Below, in pieces: positions 47,570 through 60,511 of a DNA stretch of 64,000 bases. Within the stretch, counting starts at the first letter, position 1. Each line of letters opens with the position of its first letter. Below the pieces are notes generated by a model. It did not search any database and was not told the DNA's origin. It saw nothing but the letters and a program-made list of their open reading frames with translations. The stretch is from Tachypleus tridentatus. Lineage: Eukaryota; Arthropoda; Merostomata; Xiphosura; Limulidae. The stretch lies in NCBI RefSeq assembly GCF_004210375.1, contig NC_134830.1, forward strand, positions 65,264,326-65,328,325, read 5' to 3'. Position numbers and translations under genes: made by a program.

Positions 47570-49412
47570 CTATAGACACTTATATTAAGCTAACATCTAA
47601 AGGATGTATGTAAAAATCATTTCTGGAGCTTATTGACACTGTTTAAATACTTTTATTGAACTTATCTTCCATACGTAGAAGAAATCCATTTTCTTTCAAT
47701 ATTTTCTTTCGTATCATAGTATATTTTACGTTAAGACTTAAATAACTATTTTCATCGGTTCAAAGCTTAACAACTTAAATGTACTTAGTTTTTAAAATTA
47801 TTGTACTAAACTTTTATTGTCAAGAAAGTAACTCCATGTGATATTATAACGTCACTGTTATCGATAATAATAAAAGAGCGTCTCGGTGTATTTGACCACC
47901 ATAGGTTTAAAAGGAAAAAGCCTACTGACCTGAATTTTTGCACTCATGGTAAAATAGAACAGACACATTCCGTTTATAATAAGATCACTTATTTATTTAT
48001 AGATTCACGTACCAATCGTAAAAAATTTACCACAAATGTTCTATTGTAAAATGGACCTAAAACAGTCAGTTGATTTTAACTTACACAGCTGTTTTTAAAT
48101 ACATGTGTTTTCATATAAGATGTGGTTCCATTATCTTTGTTAACTTCCAGTTAGTTAGGGCGGACTAACAAGAATAATACCAGATAGTAACTTTTGTTAA
48201 ATGATGCAAGAGGTAGAAAAAACCGAATGTAGCAATTTACAAGAAATAAATTACACATTCTTTCTACTGTAGCTCTCAAACGATATTTTAGAAAATATAA
48301 GTAACGAATCAATATGGTTTATTCAGTGATTTAGGCTAGAGGTACACGCTATGACTTTGTAGCATAATGTGTAATATCTCTGTAATCTTGGCGGCAGATG
48401 TTAAATATAGTCAAAATATCCTGTGTTAAGACGCAGTGTACACATCAACTTGTCATAAAAATAAAAGACAATTAGTACTTCAAAGCTGTATTAAATAGCT
48501 TACATTTATAAAGTAAATTTTGAAAGATTGGAAAGTATTCAATATCATCTTGACTTGAATTGTGCGTTTTTTGGAAACATTTTATTTACATTAGGTTTTA
48601 AGTTATATTAACGATGAATACAACAGCGGCGCCATCTCTTAACTACTGTGCTAGTTTAGAGCAAATCAAAAGTTTAGATTTGGTGCTGTTAAATATTTAT
48701 AAATTGAGTGTAGTTAGGCAGAAGGACTAGCCTATCCGGTATTCATTATTTGTTATTAACGTATCATGTATAAATGTTTTCTTACATAAATAAACCTTGC
48801 AAAGTACGTTATTATAAAGACAGACGAATTACAAGTAATAATACAAGTAGAGATGGAGACGTGCTCGTTGAAGATGAAAAAAAGCTCAAATTGTACACAA
48901 ACAACAGTTTAGATGACAGTGAAACACAAGTTGGAGATTAATAAATTTTCAAAGATATTCTCACCCAATGGTACCAGTGATACATGCAGATATCTGTGTC
49001 AGTTGTGGTGAAATGATACCTTTGCACGAAATATTCCTATGGAACAATCAGAACAATGGATAATATTCTGTTACGAATATCACTGATATTATATGAGTTG
49101 ATAAAATAAACTGTAAGATTTCTTGATTAATTAAACAAGTAATGTGTAATAATATTTCTTAGTTGTTTCGTGATAAACTGTGTGGTTGCTAATTAATACC
49201 TATAAATACCGAAGAAGTCTTTGAAATTGATGACACCTTTTGTCTAGTTTTCTGATTGTTGCCAATCACAGACAGAGTTTGCTGTATTTAATATCAAATA
49301 AAGTTAGAATAAAAAATATGATTTAACATTTCTAGATGTTAGTTACCAGTTGATGAATAACTACACATTGCAAAGAAAGGTTGATTAAGAATAGTGTATT
49401 ATAAATGATCTT
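47570..49412. other. Junction between diverged and near-identical parts of unit 4
   Basis: From 48472 the sequence is the near-identical twin of base 1 onward. The part before 48472 has no counterpart in the window. TM8-TM10 exons would be expected here but none is seen. Confidence 0.6.
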
Positions 49413-49524
49413 ACCTCCCGGTTCTACCAAAACGTCTGCGAAATTACAATGAAAGAAACCAGTTTTAGATACTCGTGGCTGGGAGAGAGCTCGTAGTGTA
49501 GCTTTGTGCTTAACTACAAACAAA
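49413..49524 (+). mobile_element. tRNA-derived SINE, third family, copy B
   Basis: The twin of 934-1045. The 49-bp segment after the copy A element is absent here. Confidence 0.62.
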
Positions 49525-50165
49525 TTTCTATATTATTACTTTCTATTTTTTCATTTATGTGCTTTTTTAGCTGATTTCTTAATGATAAGTTCAGATGACG
49601 TTATATTAAATCTTTACATATATTTTCCGCTTTGAAACTGATGAATGTTTTACATAAATTGTAAAGAACATGTTTGAAGATCAGAAAATAAGTTAAGAGG
49701 ACTTAGAACTAGAGAACTTATACTTTTCTTTTAATAGTTTGTAACAAATTTAATATTCAAATCTTACTCAGAAGTTGCAACTAGATTTAGGGTTAAAATT
49801 AAACAGAATTGTGCCCATTTTGTTTTTCATTCATATTTAAATAAGAAATAGTAACGAAACTTTCCAGGCTTATAACTCTTCGGTAAACATATCGCAACTA
49901 GTTCAATATGTAACTTTTCGCAAGAAATGAAAACAAGCAATTAGTATACTGTTATTTTCGACTTACAAAGCGAGTCGTTTGAAGAGTTAGTTCACTTGCT
50001 TTATCCATGGAAAATTAAGAATTACGAGAGTGAGAATAAAATCTAATTGATGGTAATGTAAACCTATTTTGTGTCACAACTTGACTGTTTAATATCATTA
50101 GTTGTGTCTCCACTTTGATTTTAAGCAGTTCATGGAACACTAATAAGCACTATAATTTATCGCAC

Positions 50166-50293
50166 CTGTCTTCAAAGTAGCCTCATTAAAGCCCACGATA
50201 ATGAAACCTATTGAGATATTTATCATAGCAACAATGAAAGAATTGTTCAGAATAATTTTCAAATCTTCACCTTTATATGTTGAATAGCAAACT
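50166..50293 (-). pseudogene. SLC18B1-like: Unit 4 TM7 exon relic
   Basis: This is the twin of 1736-1863 with the same 1-base and 11-base deletions relative to unit 2, showing the damage came before the duplication. Splice-site dinucleotides remain. Confidence 0.72.
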
Positions 50294-50574
50294 CTGATTA
50301 AACATATGAAGCAAAAAGAAATCTAGTGTAACTGAGTGTGTTACAAATAAAATATAGTTAAAAACATATCGATAACTGATAATTTTAAATCTTATAAGTC
50401 ATAATAAAGTGGTTCTAAGCTACCTATAAATATGATGAGATTTGTTTTGATAACCAATTTATGTATTAACTCAGTCAAACAACCACATATTAGAATCACA
50501 TAACCCTGAAGTTTAACATAAATGAGTTAATTAGAATAAAATTTAAATGAATAGCGGAACATAACTTGTATCAC

Positions 50575-50654
50575 CTCTTTATTTTAGCAAGAAGAACATA
50601 ATTACAAATAAACACAAGATAATCCCTTCAATGGGGAAAAACGGCAGCATATAC
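50575..50654 (-). pseudogene. SLC18B1-like: Unit 4 TM6 exon relic with one stop
   Basis: It reads YMLPFFPIEGIILCLFVIMF and then FLLK before TAA. It shares the 8-base 5' deletion and the final TAA with unit 1, but has TTA (Leu) where unit 1 has its first TAA. Confidence 0.78.
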
Positions 50655-51041
50655 CTGAAAACCAGAAATTTTAATATTGTGAACATGTTAAGTAGTTGGT
50701 TTTTATGCATAAATTCAATGCTTTTCTTAGTTCTATAATAATGTTATCATAAGTTTTCAAGATTGTGAATGTGCTCATAAATATTTATGGCATGAAAGGA
50801 ACTAGTAGGAAAAATTCCATTATTAATTCTTTAATTTTTAGAATAGAATACTGTAATTTTTTTTCTCAAAGAAATCTCTTTAGACATTTTTTACGCTTTA
50901 TCATTTATATTATTGATAAATTTGTTAATTAACAGTAAATAATGATTTTCTATTACTGTTTGAAACTTGTATACATACAAGTATCTGTTGACAATGTGCA
51001 CTTGAATGGCATAAAGTTTATTTAATGGAATGGACTAAGCC

Positions 51042-51153
51042 TCCTCGCTAGTACAGCGGTAAGTATATGGATTTACAACGCTAAAATAAGGGGTTCGATT
51101 TTCATCGATTGGCTCAGCAGATAGCCAAATGTCGCTTTGCTACTGGAAAACAC
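51042..51153 (+). mobile_element. Short tRNA-derived SINE, copy B
   Basis: The twin of 2611-2722. Confidence 0.78.
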
Positions 51154-51382
51154 TGTAATGGAATGGATTAAGTGTTTTATTTCAGTTCTTGGCTTGTGAT
51201 AATTTAGACGAATGAGGGAAAAGGTCTGTGTTTAAGCGTAAAATCACATTTTATAACTCAAACAAAGACCTCGTGCGCGAAAATTATCTTACAAGTAGTA
51301 ATATCCAAATTTACAATTTAAAAGAGTAACAAATGCTTGGTAATTTAACTTCTTTTACACATAATATTAGGTACTTATTTAC

Positions 51383-51443
51383 CTCATAGAGGGCGATTCG
51401 AACATGTTGTCCAATACAGCTACCCAAACCGAAGAACATTTCA
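51383..51443 (-). pseudogene. SLC18B1-like: Unit 4 TM5 exon relic
   Basis: It reads EMFFGLGSCIGQHVRIALYE. Gly in GLG and CIG is retained here where unit 1 has Phe and Arg, but the GP-x-x-GG part is replaced as in unit 1. Acceptor and donor are intact. Confidence 0.72.
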
Positions 51444-52473
51444 CTGAACATTTAATACATAAAGAACATTATTGTAGTTGAAATTTTAGGACTTAGACAT
51501 TATAATAAACTTTTTTTAACACTGTATTTCTTAATACACGTAAATATAATATATAATTTGGTTTCACTTGGCTACGAAATATCGCTTATCGGCAAATGTT
51601 ATGTTTTCAAAATATTTGAAAATTCTATTAAGAAAAAATCTTACTTATGAATTTCATATTCCAAAGATGATTGCATTATCTCTAGCTACGTATTTCTTTT
51701 TAATTTCGGTGAAGGATTGTTGTACTATTACTCGTGTTCACTTGTAGGGATTCGAATATCTAATACCTTGAGTTTTCATGTGGGAGGAAGAAGTGAATAT
51801 CCGTAGTAAACACAAATTTCATAATTCTGAATATTATATTCATGTTGTATCTAAACTTATGAGTTTCAAACGAGAAAGATGAAACAAATAGTTAATGTAC
51901 GCTTTGTGACGTTTGTGATAAGAGATATAATAGGAGCCAGCTGCATGCGCCACGTAGCAAGTGTTTCTCTTAACGTTGGAAGGATGCTGCATCAGTGTGT
52001 TTCTTCAACTGGCTATAATATTTATTTGGTTTGTGAATTTTTCTTTTTTTTTGTTTCAAAAAGAGCAATAGAATTTCATGGCTTGAGTTGTGATTTGATT
52101 TAATGCGACACGTCACTCTTTACCCGAAGTCTAAACTTTGTTTGTAGCAAATAATGGATCTGGAGACGTGCTCTAAAGAAGCGATTCATCAGCTAATTGT
52201 AAAAGATGAGTGAATGCGAGTTGTTTTGAAATAAAGTCGTCCGATATCTGCTTGTAAACTGTCTCTATAACGTTTTGTTAATATTTTATATTATAGATTA
52301 CAAAACTGAGTTAAATATGATATATATTTGTATGGAATATTTGCATTTATTAAGTTTGTTATTGAGTCTTTACTCGATGTTTTTGTTTATCATAATGAGA
52401 TACGCATTGATATCTATGTCATGTCCGTGCCAGGCAAACGTATCATTCAATATATGTGTGGAGTTAAGCCATT

Positions 52474-52530
52474 GGTCTGATGATCAGGGCGTTGGGCTCG
52501 TAATCTACGTGTCGTGGGTTGAATTTTATT
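52474..52530 (+). mobile_element. tRNA-like SINE head, copy B
   Basis: The twin of 4059-4113. Confidence 0.55.
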
Positions 52531-53537
52531 AACATGCTCTCTTTTTCAGCTTTTTCTCAATTTTTGATTGTAAATGAATATCTTTAGATTCGTGGGAACG
52601 GTTTTCATTAGTTTCCTTTCCTCTAATTTATCACTTAATGGAAGCTAGAGCAAATTATAAAAGAAACGAATTATAATTGTTTCAGAGACAATTACGGAAT
52701 TCTTTTATGTTGTGTCACATTTGTAGGTTGTTGTCTTGTTGTAGCAGAAGAAATTAGGAAAATATTCTTTATTAAAAGAACTTCCAGAATCTTATGCAGC
52801 TCGGAAACGCATTTCAATAGAAGACATATAGCTGTTTTAACGTTACCACAACAGTAAAAGTTTTATTAGAACTTGTTGGTAATTTCATATGTGTAAAATA
52901 CTTTAAAGAATAAATTCATATGATTGTTTTCAATTTTATTAATTTTTAAGATTTTTATTTTTCGTATTTTCTCTCATTCGTTTTGCGTATTTGTATAGTA
53001 TATAACAAATATATGCTATAACAACAAGGGAAAACTTTTTGATATCCCTGTTTCGAAGATTTGTGTATGTCAATGCTGTTGTTTTTAAAGTTGAACACAA
53101 AACTACACAATAAATTATGTGTATATAAATATAAATGTCCATATAAATTTATATGGAAAAAACGGCCATATAAGTACACATAGTTACCGAAGTACCTCTA
53201 GGGGTCACGTCAAAGTTAATAGAAACATTAGTTTTACTAACCTTAAATGAGGTCTAAAATGTATTAAAATTACAAATTAACTCACTTTAGTTTGTGAACA
53301 GAAGTGTAATTTCAAAGCTATCACTTATCTTCAACCAACATTATGTTTATACTTTTCATAATAGTTTTCTCAAAAATGAATTTAATTTAAATTTAAATTT
53401 AAATTAATAAGAACTGAAATCACGAGATTTCATGATACTGTTGAGGCTATATTGTTGAAAATAAGTGTTAATCATAAATTATATAGTATTTAGAACAATA
53501 TTTTAGTGTTTAGATTCGAAAAAGAAATTATTCTCAC

Positions 53538-53685
53538 CAGAGCTATTGAGCGATATTCAGTAAATTCGTTAGTAATGAAGACATAACCCAGAGTTAACAG
53601 AGATGCTGATCCAATAGTCTGAACAATCCTTCCCACAAAGGATAATGAAATAAATGTGATTCCCGGTGAAGACTTTATCAGCGGG
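53538..53685 (-). pseudogene. SLC18B1-like: Unit 4 TM4 exon, open
   Basis: A 148-base exon with the same splice sites as unit 1. It reads ITFISLSFVGRIVQTIGSAS and then LLTLGYVFITNEFTEYRSIA. It keeps the Gly of the GSASL motif. Confidence 0.78.
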
Positions 53686-53927
53686 CTAAAATGTAGGACT
53701 ACATTACAGATTAAGAAATACCTTTTACATGTAACCTTCACAAAAAACAGTACGAACTATCATCGCAGTACTAAAAACAAAACATCCAACTATCAGGAGT
53801 TATATAACCATCATATTGGTAATTACCTATGTGAATTATTTTAAAATTGTCCCAATTTACAAATTTCGAAAACCTTCTTGATATTTATTACTATATTAAT
53901 ATGAAATTTGTTTGGGTCTTAGTATCA

Positions 53928-54114
53928 TCTGGTGGTCAGGGTCTTACCTCGCAGTCCACAGACAAGGATGGAACCACGTAACCAAATATGTTTGTTGTAA
54001 CGCAATTCAACCATAACTTGGAGTATATTAAAGGATTGACAGTGAGTATTTTGACGAGTTACATTGTCTTTAATTTGTCACCTATAAACCTCGAGTAGTT
54101 TTGCGCAAAATTCA
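53928..54114 (+). mobile_element. tRNA-derived SINE, fourth family, copy B
   Basis: The twin of 5518-5705. Confidence 0.65.
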
Positions 54115-54974
54115 ACGAATGATAAACTGTTTTTTTAATAAACGTCGTTCCTCTTTTTTCTATTTATGTTCATTATTCTGAGAAAAGTAAAAGTGAAAGA
54201 TAAACTTCCCTGAGTAAGATCGTGGAATAACCGTCAAAACATACCCTAGATATAAATAATAATTTTGTTGAGATTTTTGGTACCTATAAATTAATAAAAA
54301 ATACGTTTAGTTAAAAGACAATTAAATAGATGTCGCTAAACCATTTGTAGCCATTTATACACCTGTTATATGATAGAAAATTCCCAATGAAAAAAATATG
54401 TTTTAGATGAGACGTCAATAAGCCATTCAACTCATCAAATAATAAAGGTTATAAAGTAGTGATATAAAAAAATAATGTTAGAAAGGTACCGAATCGGCTA
54501 GATTAGATAATATAGAATAACAAATGTGAATCTTCTCAGCGAAAAAATTCATCTGGGTAAGCGCAATTGGCATGTGAGTGTAGAAAGTTTCGTAATTTGA
54601 AACACAAAGTGTTTTTTAGAAAATATCAGAAATAACTCAGAAAGGTAAACATTTATCATCAGAAAGTCTTTTGAAAAAGATTGATAAACACCACTTTACA
54701 TACGTTTATCCTCGATAAACTGCTGGTTTGAGAGATACTAATTCTATTGGTACTGTTTCAAATTCGAGACACACAACTTCTTAGTATTTGTTTACTGAAT
54801 GAAAACATATAGTTTAAATAACTAGATAATTTAAAATTCATAAATATAGAAGCAATTAATAGGAAGTATTTAATTTATTACAGAAGGTTAAATGCGTTGA
54901 ACTGTAGAAAGAAGAATTTTGAGTTCCACCGTGTCTTTGTAATGCGAGTAAATGTATATTATTTTATAACAAAG

Positions 54975-55052
54975 TCACATCTAGTTATATGCTTAGTTTA
55001 CCGAAGGGAATCGAACTCCTGATTTTAGCGTTACAAAACCGTAGACTCACCT
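54975..55052 (-). mobile_element. Short SINE fragment, copy B
   Basis: The twin of 6563-6640. Confidence 0.7.
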
Positions 55053-56588
55053 TTAAAGTCCATGATGAAACGTACACCCATGCCGCTTTTATTGTAGTTA
55101 CAGGTTAGAAAAACGAGATATTTATTTCAAAATTATGAAGCCATTTTAGGTGAATTCATTACATTAGTGATTAAAATTAAGTTATAATTTAAACGACACA
55201 AATTACAATGGTTTAATCGAAATAAAAAAAAATGCCTACTGTTATGCACGAATAAGAAAAAGACGATAAAAAATAACAGTAACAAATTAATTACATGACT
55301 TAAAAGTACGCAAAAATACTTCAATAAATGAAAAGAGCTATAATATAGTTTCCTTGTTTACACTTAAAAACCTAATTCTTAGTAAAAGAGGGAAATGAAT
55401 CTAGATAACGTAGGGGTAGGTGCCAAGTTTTTGTCACAATAAGCACCTGTAAAAAAGTAAGAGAAGGATATAAACAAATATTTCTCGTTTAACTGCGGAG
55501 GGGAGACATTTTTTTTGCATTAGACTTCTGTGTTGTTTTCTCGTGAGAACAGACCTTAAGAAAACTAGTTATGGATTCATCGTCATACGTTTGTTTTAAG
55601 GCTTACGCTTGTTTCAGTTAATCTTACATTTTTGAAGGTGACGTTTCTTCCTGACTGTGAAATGAGCGAGTCCCAAATGTTCTTAAACTTGTAGAAGATT
55701 CTTGAGAGTAAGAATGAACAATATTTATTTTTCGACAACGCGCCAGAACATTGTTGAAATTTCTACAAAGTCGCATGATATATATAAAAGAACTCAGCCT
55801 GGGGTTAATGAAGATATTAGTAGTATTGGACAGCTACTGTCAGTACGCTATAGGCCTTGGAAGTTACCATTGTAATTAACGCGTGTTTATCGGTAAGCTA
55901 CAGAAATTGCTAACAGACTCTCAGCTGAGTAGCTTTAGAGATGTGTGACAGTATGAACTCAGAATTAATTTGGTCAACGTGAACCAAGATCATCAATAAA
56001 ATGTTCAGTTCTATCCTGGATATAAGAATTAATATTGTCTGTAAGTTTGTATAATTCTTGTATGTAAACAATCATTTGTAATAACTATTAGTAATAACCG
56101 TTGTTATAAATCATATTTTTATTTTGTTCGTGTAATAAAATATTTATACGGATTAAGAGTTCTAAATTTAAATTCATATTTTCGGGTTTTTTGAAATAAT
56201 AACGTTCTGACAAAGGTTATATAATAAATTGGATACTTATCCGAAATAAATTATAATACGGAACACATCATAATGGTCTTAGCTATATTGTGATTTGCAA
56301 TTTACGTGTTTGAAATCATTTTGTTAAGATCTACTAAACTTTGTAGAATTATAACTAATTGAATTTTTACTTTAATAATATTTGTTTTTCGTGTAAAAAA
56401 ATGTTTGATACGTTGTTACTGAGAAATTTATATTTATTTATTGCATCTTCTATTACTAACCATCTGGAATTGGTATTTGTTAGAAATATAGAAATTAGTC
56501 TGCGATTAAACTCCTTGAAGTTTACACTAAAGAACAAATAATAATTGTAAACAATTAATCTACTTTTTAGAGCTTAATTGGTACTCAC

Positions 56589-56684
56589 CATTTTTAAAAT
56601 AATTGGAGAAAGGAAAAACGTGATGAAGGAAGACACTCTATAAAGAAATCCATGCTGTGTTGGTGTTATTTGATTTCTCACTGA
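56589..56684 (-). pseudogene. SLC18B1-like: Unit 4 TM2 exon, open
   Basis: The twin of 8203-8298: 32 codons, acceptor TTACAG, donor GTGAGT, with one amino acid change (Val to Ile before the TPTQHGF motif). Confidence 0.72.
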
Positions 56685-57199
56685 CTGTAAAATAAACGTT
56701 TTTTGGTTAACGTGAAAATTCTCGTTTTGGAAACTACTGCACTGATTATCAAAAATTACTACTGAGTAATACACTTATATACAGGAAATATTCTTATAGT
56801 TGAACAAAAGTAAAGCATTTAACATTTTCCAAAAATTATGTTTCAGATTTAACCAATAAAACTTACCAAAAATACCACACCAATCGCAACACTAGGTAGT
56901 ATTTTTATTACTGGATTGTAGTTTTATAGCTTTACAATAAAAATTACAAAAAAGACAGAATAAGTTTAAAATATAAACAATCGTTTAAAAATATTATTTA
57001 TATTACAGTATTAATTAATGAAAATGACGTTTTAGATTTTAATATTCTCTTTATACAATCACGTGACTGTTATAGTATTTAATGACATCGTACTATTCTA
57101 TACATCGTAGCTGTAGTTATCTCGTTCTCTTGTATTGTTAAGTTACTTTTCTTTCATTTTGTTTCAGTTTCCTGATTAGACAAATTGATTAGTCATATC

Positions 57200-57342
57200 C
57201 ATTTTTCGTTGGTAAAAGGGTAGCCCCAAAGTTGGTAGTGGGTTGTGATAATTAGACGCCTACCCTCTCTCATACATTGTTAAATTAGAGACGAATAGCT
57301 TAGACAATTCTCTTGCAGTTTTCGCGAAATTAAAAAAGAGCA
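57200..57342 (+). mobile_element. Long SINE, 3' part, copy B
   Basis: The twin of 8815-8966, with the tail region partly deleted. Confidence 0.72.
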
Positions 57343-57772
57343 ACAAGCGGACTTATAACGCTAAAATGCAAGGTTTGTTATTTAAAACTATTCTCATTTG
57401 AATAAATCTTTTTATAATTTTACTCCACCCTTGAGGTGTACTGTTAGAGGATGAATATAATTGATAGCTGCTGTGTAGAATATATTTCTGTACATTTTTC
57501 CCTTTCTCTGTTACATTTCACCCTCTTTTTAGTTTGTATCCGAGCTTATGTTTTAAACATATGTGATTTTTTTTGGGTTTAATTATCCGAGACATTTACT
57601 TTACCTTTATCAGTTGAATTAGATATGAAAAAAGCACAAGTACTTCTGTAGAGAATGAGGATAAAATGAGGTGAAAGAGAAACTGATTTGAAATAAAATT
57701 ACACCTTAACGTAAATCAGGGATCGTTTTTGTTTTAAAGATCATGACTTATTAAAGGATAAAATTGTGATTG

Positions 57773-58550
57773 ATGAGGTAAAAATTTTTCAATTGAATTT
57801 TCATAATTGGTATAAGAGTATAGTTTCAATATGTCAGTTGTTTGAAGATTTTTTGTTCTGAAGTATTGAATTCCAACAGGTTAAGCTTGTTCTTAGGTGT
57901 TCCTTAAGGAATAGTTTCGTTTTTTCTTAATTGTTTTTGTTTTTTTGTCAAAAAGTGACTTGTATTGAAATTGATTGTGATCAATATCATATATATTTAA
58001 ATATTAGTAACATAAAAATGAGAACAAAATGTGAATCACATTATATGGCTGAGAAGTGTTAAAGATAATGAAGAATATTTCAGAGAGACATGTTATACCA
58101 GTAACAAAAGATATCCACTTATATAACAGATAAACTAAAACATTACGATTCACTACCAGCGCAAATCTAAAACTGGCACTAAGAATAAATGTTGCATCTA
58201 TAAAAAAATAAAATTTATGTGCAAATAATATTATTTTCAAATTAATACAGAAATGAAAAAAGCTCTTGCAAGAAACTTTAAATTTTATATTGTATCTAAA
58301 AATAAAACTTTCACAAACTTCACATGTTGTATTAAATACAAACTTTGTTTCCCGTATTTTGTCGGGATTATGATTTTCCAAAAATTTAAAGGTGGATGCT
58401 ATGTTAAATAACACAAAAACTTAACTTTTACATATTTTATTTACAATAACCTACTACTTCAGTAATCATTATTGCTTCACCAAAAGGTTTATATTAGCTT
58501 TAAGTACTTATTATGCATATACTTAAGATATGGCATACACCGTGCGATGG
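57773..58550. other. Copy B-specific insert with a 136-codon minus-strand ORF
   Basis: About 0.78 kb is present here and absent from copy A between about 9442 and 9452. The minus-strand ORF at 58004-58414 begins MLFNIASTFKFLENHNPDKI and has several hydrophobic stretches. I recognise no domain and the composition is that of AT-rich DNA. No target-site duplication or terminal repeat was found, so it may be an insertion in B or a deletion in A. Confidence 0.6.
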
Positions 58551-58625
58551 CCAGGGTGACTGTATAGGAAAAAAGATAGTGGTTACAGGTGTGCTTTCTC
58601 TCACCCGTTTTCAACAGTCAGTGAT

Positions 58626-58653
58626 CAATTAATTAATCGCATGAACCACTATG
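58626..58653. other. Micro-inversion relative to copy A
   Basis: These 28 bases are the exact reverse complement of 9481-9508 in copy A (CATAGTGGTTCATGCGATTA onward). The flanking sequence is rearranged but picks up again at the AAAGTTAAAACGTCAAGG block. Confidence 0.85.
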
Positions 58654-59920
58654 AACGAACATAGTTAAAGTTATGAAAGTTAAAGTTAAAACGTCAAGGA
58701 CCAAAGCCAGAAGTTGGTATAACTAAATAAATGACACTTTATTTCAGCATTTTTCTTTACGTCAATTGAAATGCAAATGTCAGCTGAGTTTGTTTTTCCT
58801 GTTGTTATGTAAGAACATGGTGCCATTAGTGAATCTAGTTTAGACTAATGTAAAAAATAATAGCATGCTCTTTGTTTCAAACTTCCAACTAAAAAATTTA
58901 ATAGAGACAGACCTTGCGATCTACGATTAGTTAGATAAGGGATAATAAGACAGACAAACTGATATTTGCGAGTTACATATCTGTGTGCACAGAAAAATAG
59001 ATAGCTTAACACCGAAACTAACAATAAATGGGTCATACATGTTATTATTTATTGATATCTAGTCGGAGTTCTCCTTTTTCGGACATGAAAAGTTACTTAA
59101 TTTTCATGTATCTATAAGAAAAGAAAAATTCCCATAAGAACAGCAAAACATAAAATGTGAAACCACAATTTACATGTATCTTGTTAAGGACCCAATTAAT
59201 CTCCAAGCACACAAAATTTGAAGATCGATCAACATGTAGTAGTAAAAAATGCTATGAAAACATCCATAACATATTGAAAACACAAAAGTAAAAATTTGTC
59301 GAGTGTAGTAAATTTGGTGAAAGTTCTCCTGCACCTGCACGTGGCGCAGTTGTGGTAAAAAAAGTAGTGGAAGTCTCACGCACATGCTGAGAATTATTTA
59401 CGTGAATATACAAAAAAGTTACATAGATAAACAGTATTCAGTCTAGAATCTGTATTTAGGTATTTGAACTTTTACCAGCTACACATGCAACGCTATAGAT
59501 TTTGTGAAAACGTTTTGTGTTTTCGAAGTAATTTCATAACATGTAATATTAGTTTTCAAAGTTGATAATCGAAAGAGGTTAATACATTTCTAACTGTTGA
59601 TATTACCTTTATATATTAAACTATTAAAATCATGTAGATATTTTAGAACGTTACAGTGGTTTAGTTTTTAATTGATTGGAATTAAGTACAAAGCTACAGA
59701 AAGACATGTTGTTGTTGTTTGGTGTGTTTGTTAATAAAAACTTATGTGAATCAGTTTTTCTGAATATAATTGAGTTTTTGAAATATTTTGTTTTAAATGT
59801 ATTCCCGTTTTAATTATAACCGATTTAGTATTGTTCAGATTATATTTTATTTTTTTATTTAAATTTTCAGGTTTGGCTTTACATTTTTAGGTAACTGAAA
59901 CTGTGTATCTTTTACTGTAT

Positions 59921-60032
59921 CCCTCTAGTTCAGCGGTAAGTCTACGGTATTACAACGCTAAATTCAAGGATTCGATTCCCCTCGGTGGGCTCAGCAGATA
60001 GCTTGATGTGGATTTGCTGAAAGAAAAACACG
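59921..60032 (+). mobile_element. Short tRNA-derived SINE, copy B
   Basis: The twin of 10661-10775; the CACAAACC-type tail is a few bases shorter. Confidence 0.85.
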
Positions 60033-60042
60033 CACAAACACT

Positions 60043-60159
60043 ATATATATGTAAAAACGGCTCGTGAACCTGACGATGACCTAAGAAGTTCGAAATGTTA
60101 TTCACTCCTCTACGTAAAAAATTTTTCTCAACCCAAACGAGCCGTTTTTACATATATAG
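60043..60159 (+). mobile_element. Penelope-like terminal inverted repeat with hammerhead-like core, copy B
   Basis: The twin of 10791-10908: arms at 60043-60064 and 60138-60159, core CTGACGA at 60070-60076, GAAA at 60092-60095. The A/B difference in T-run length in the right arm is a small indel. Confidence 0.5.
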
Positions 60160-60193
60160 TTCTCTACAAGTGGGTTTTCTCGACATCACACAC

Positions 60194-60511
60194 AAACACT
60201 GTCTTTTACTGAAGAATTATTCGTACGTGTTCAAATGTAGAGGTCGTGTGAAAGTCAAAGTGAAAGGAGAAATGTCAGTTTATTTTCCAGTTGATAGAAA
60301 ATCAAATGAGGATGAGACTTCCTCTCATAAATCAGAAGAACCTCCAGAACAATCAGATTCATCTGAAGGTGGAGAACAACAGAATGAAGACTCATCATCA
60401 GTAGATAGGTTTTCTCAGAAAAATAAACAAATTAGCAGCAGGGAAGGCATGTATAATGACAGTGAAAACACTACTCCCGAGACAATAAAACAAAAACAAA
60501 TCATTAACTGA
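60194..60511 (+). pseudogene. Adenylyl-cyclase-like terminal exon fragment, copy B
   Basis: The twin of 10943-11260 with the same length and stop. One visible coding change is Gly to Arg in the tail (SSVDRFSQ). The frame is open from the upstream repeat through the tail. Confidence 0.6.

Larger units (their letters stand above)
46256..56684 (-). pseudogene. SLC18B1-like: SLC18B1-like MFS transporter pseudogene, unit 4
   Basis: Read right to left: TM2 (56589-56684), TM4 (53538-53685), TM5 (51383-51443), TM6 (50575-50654), TM7 (50166-50293), TM11 start (46729-46803), TM11-12 (46522-46615) and the terminal exon (46256-46285). TM8, TM9 and TM10 exons are absent between 46.8 and 50.1 kb. Lesions include a TAA in TM6, deletions in TM6 and TM7, loss of the TM11-12 acceptor (TAG to TGG) and a premature TGA at the end. 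The right part is the near-identical twin of unit 1, while the C-terminal exons resemble units 2 and 3 more distantly. Confidence 0.78.

Noticed and set aside
58004..58414. 136-codon minus-strand ORF as a real gene
   Set aside because: AT-rich composition, no recognised domain, no homologue in the window and no splice or promoter context; kept only as part of the copy B insert.
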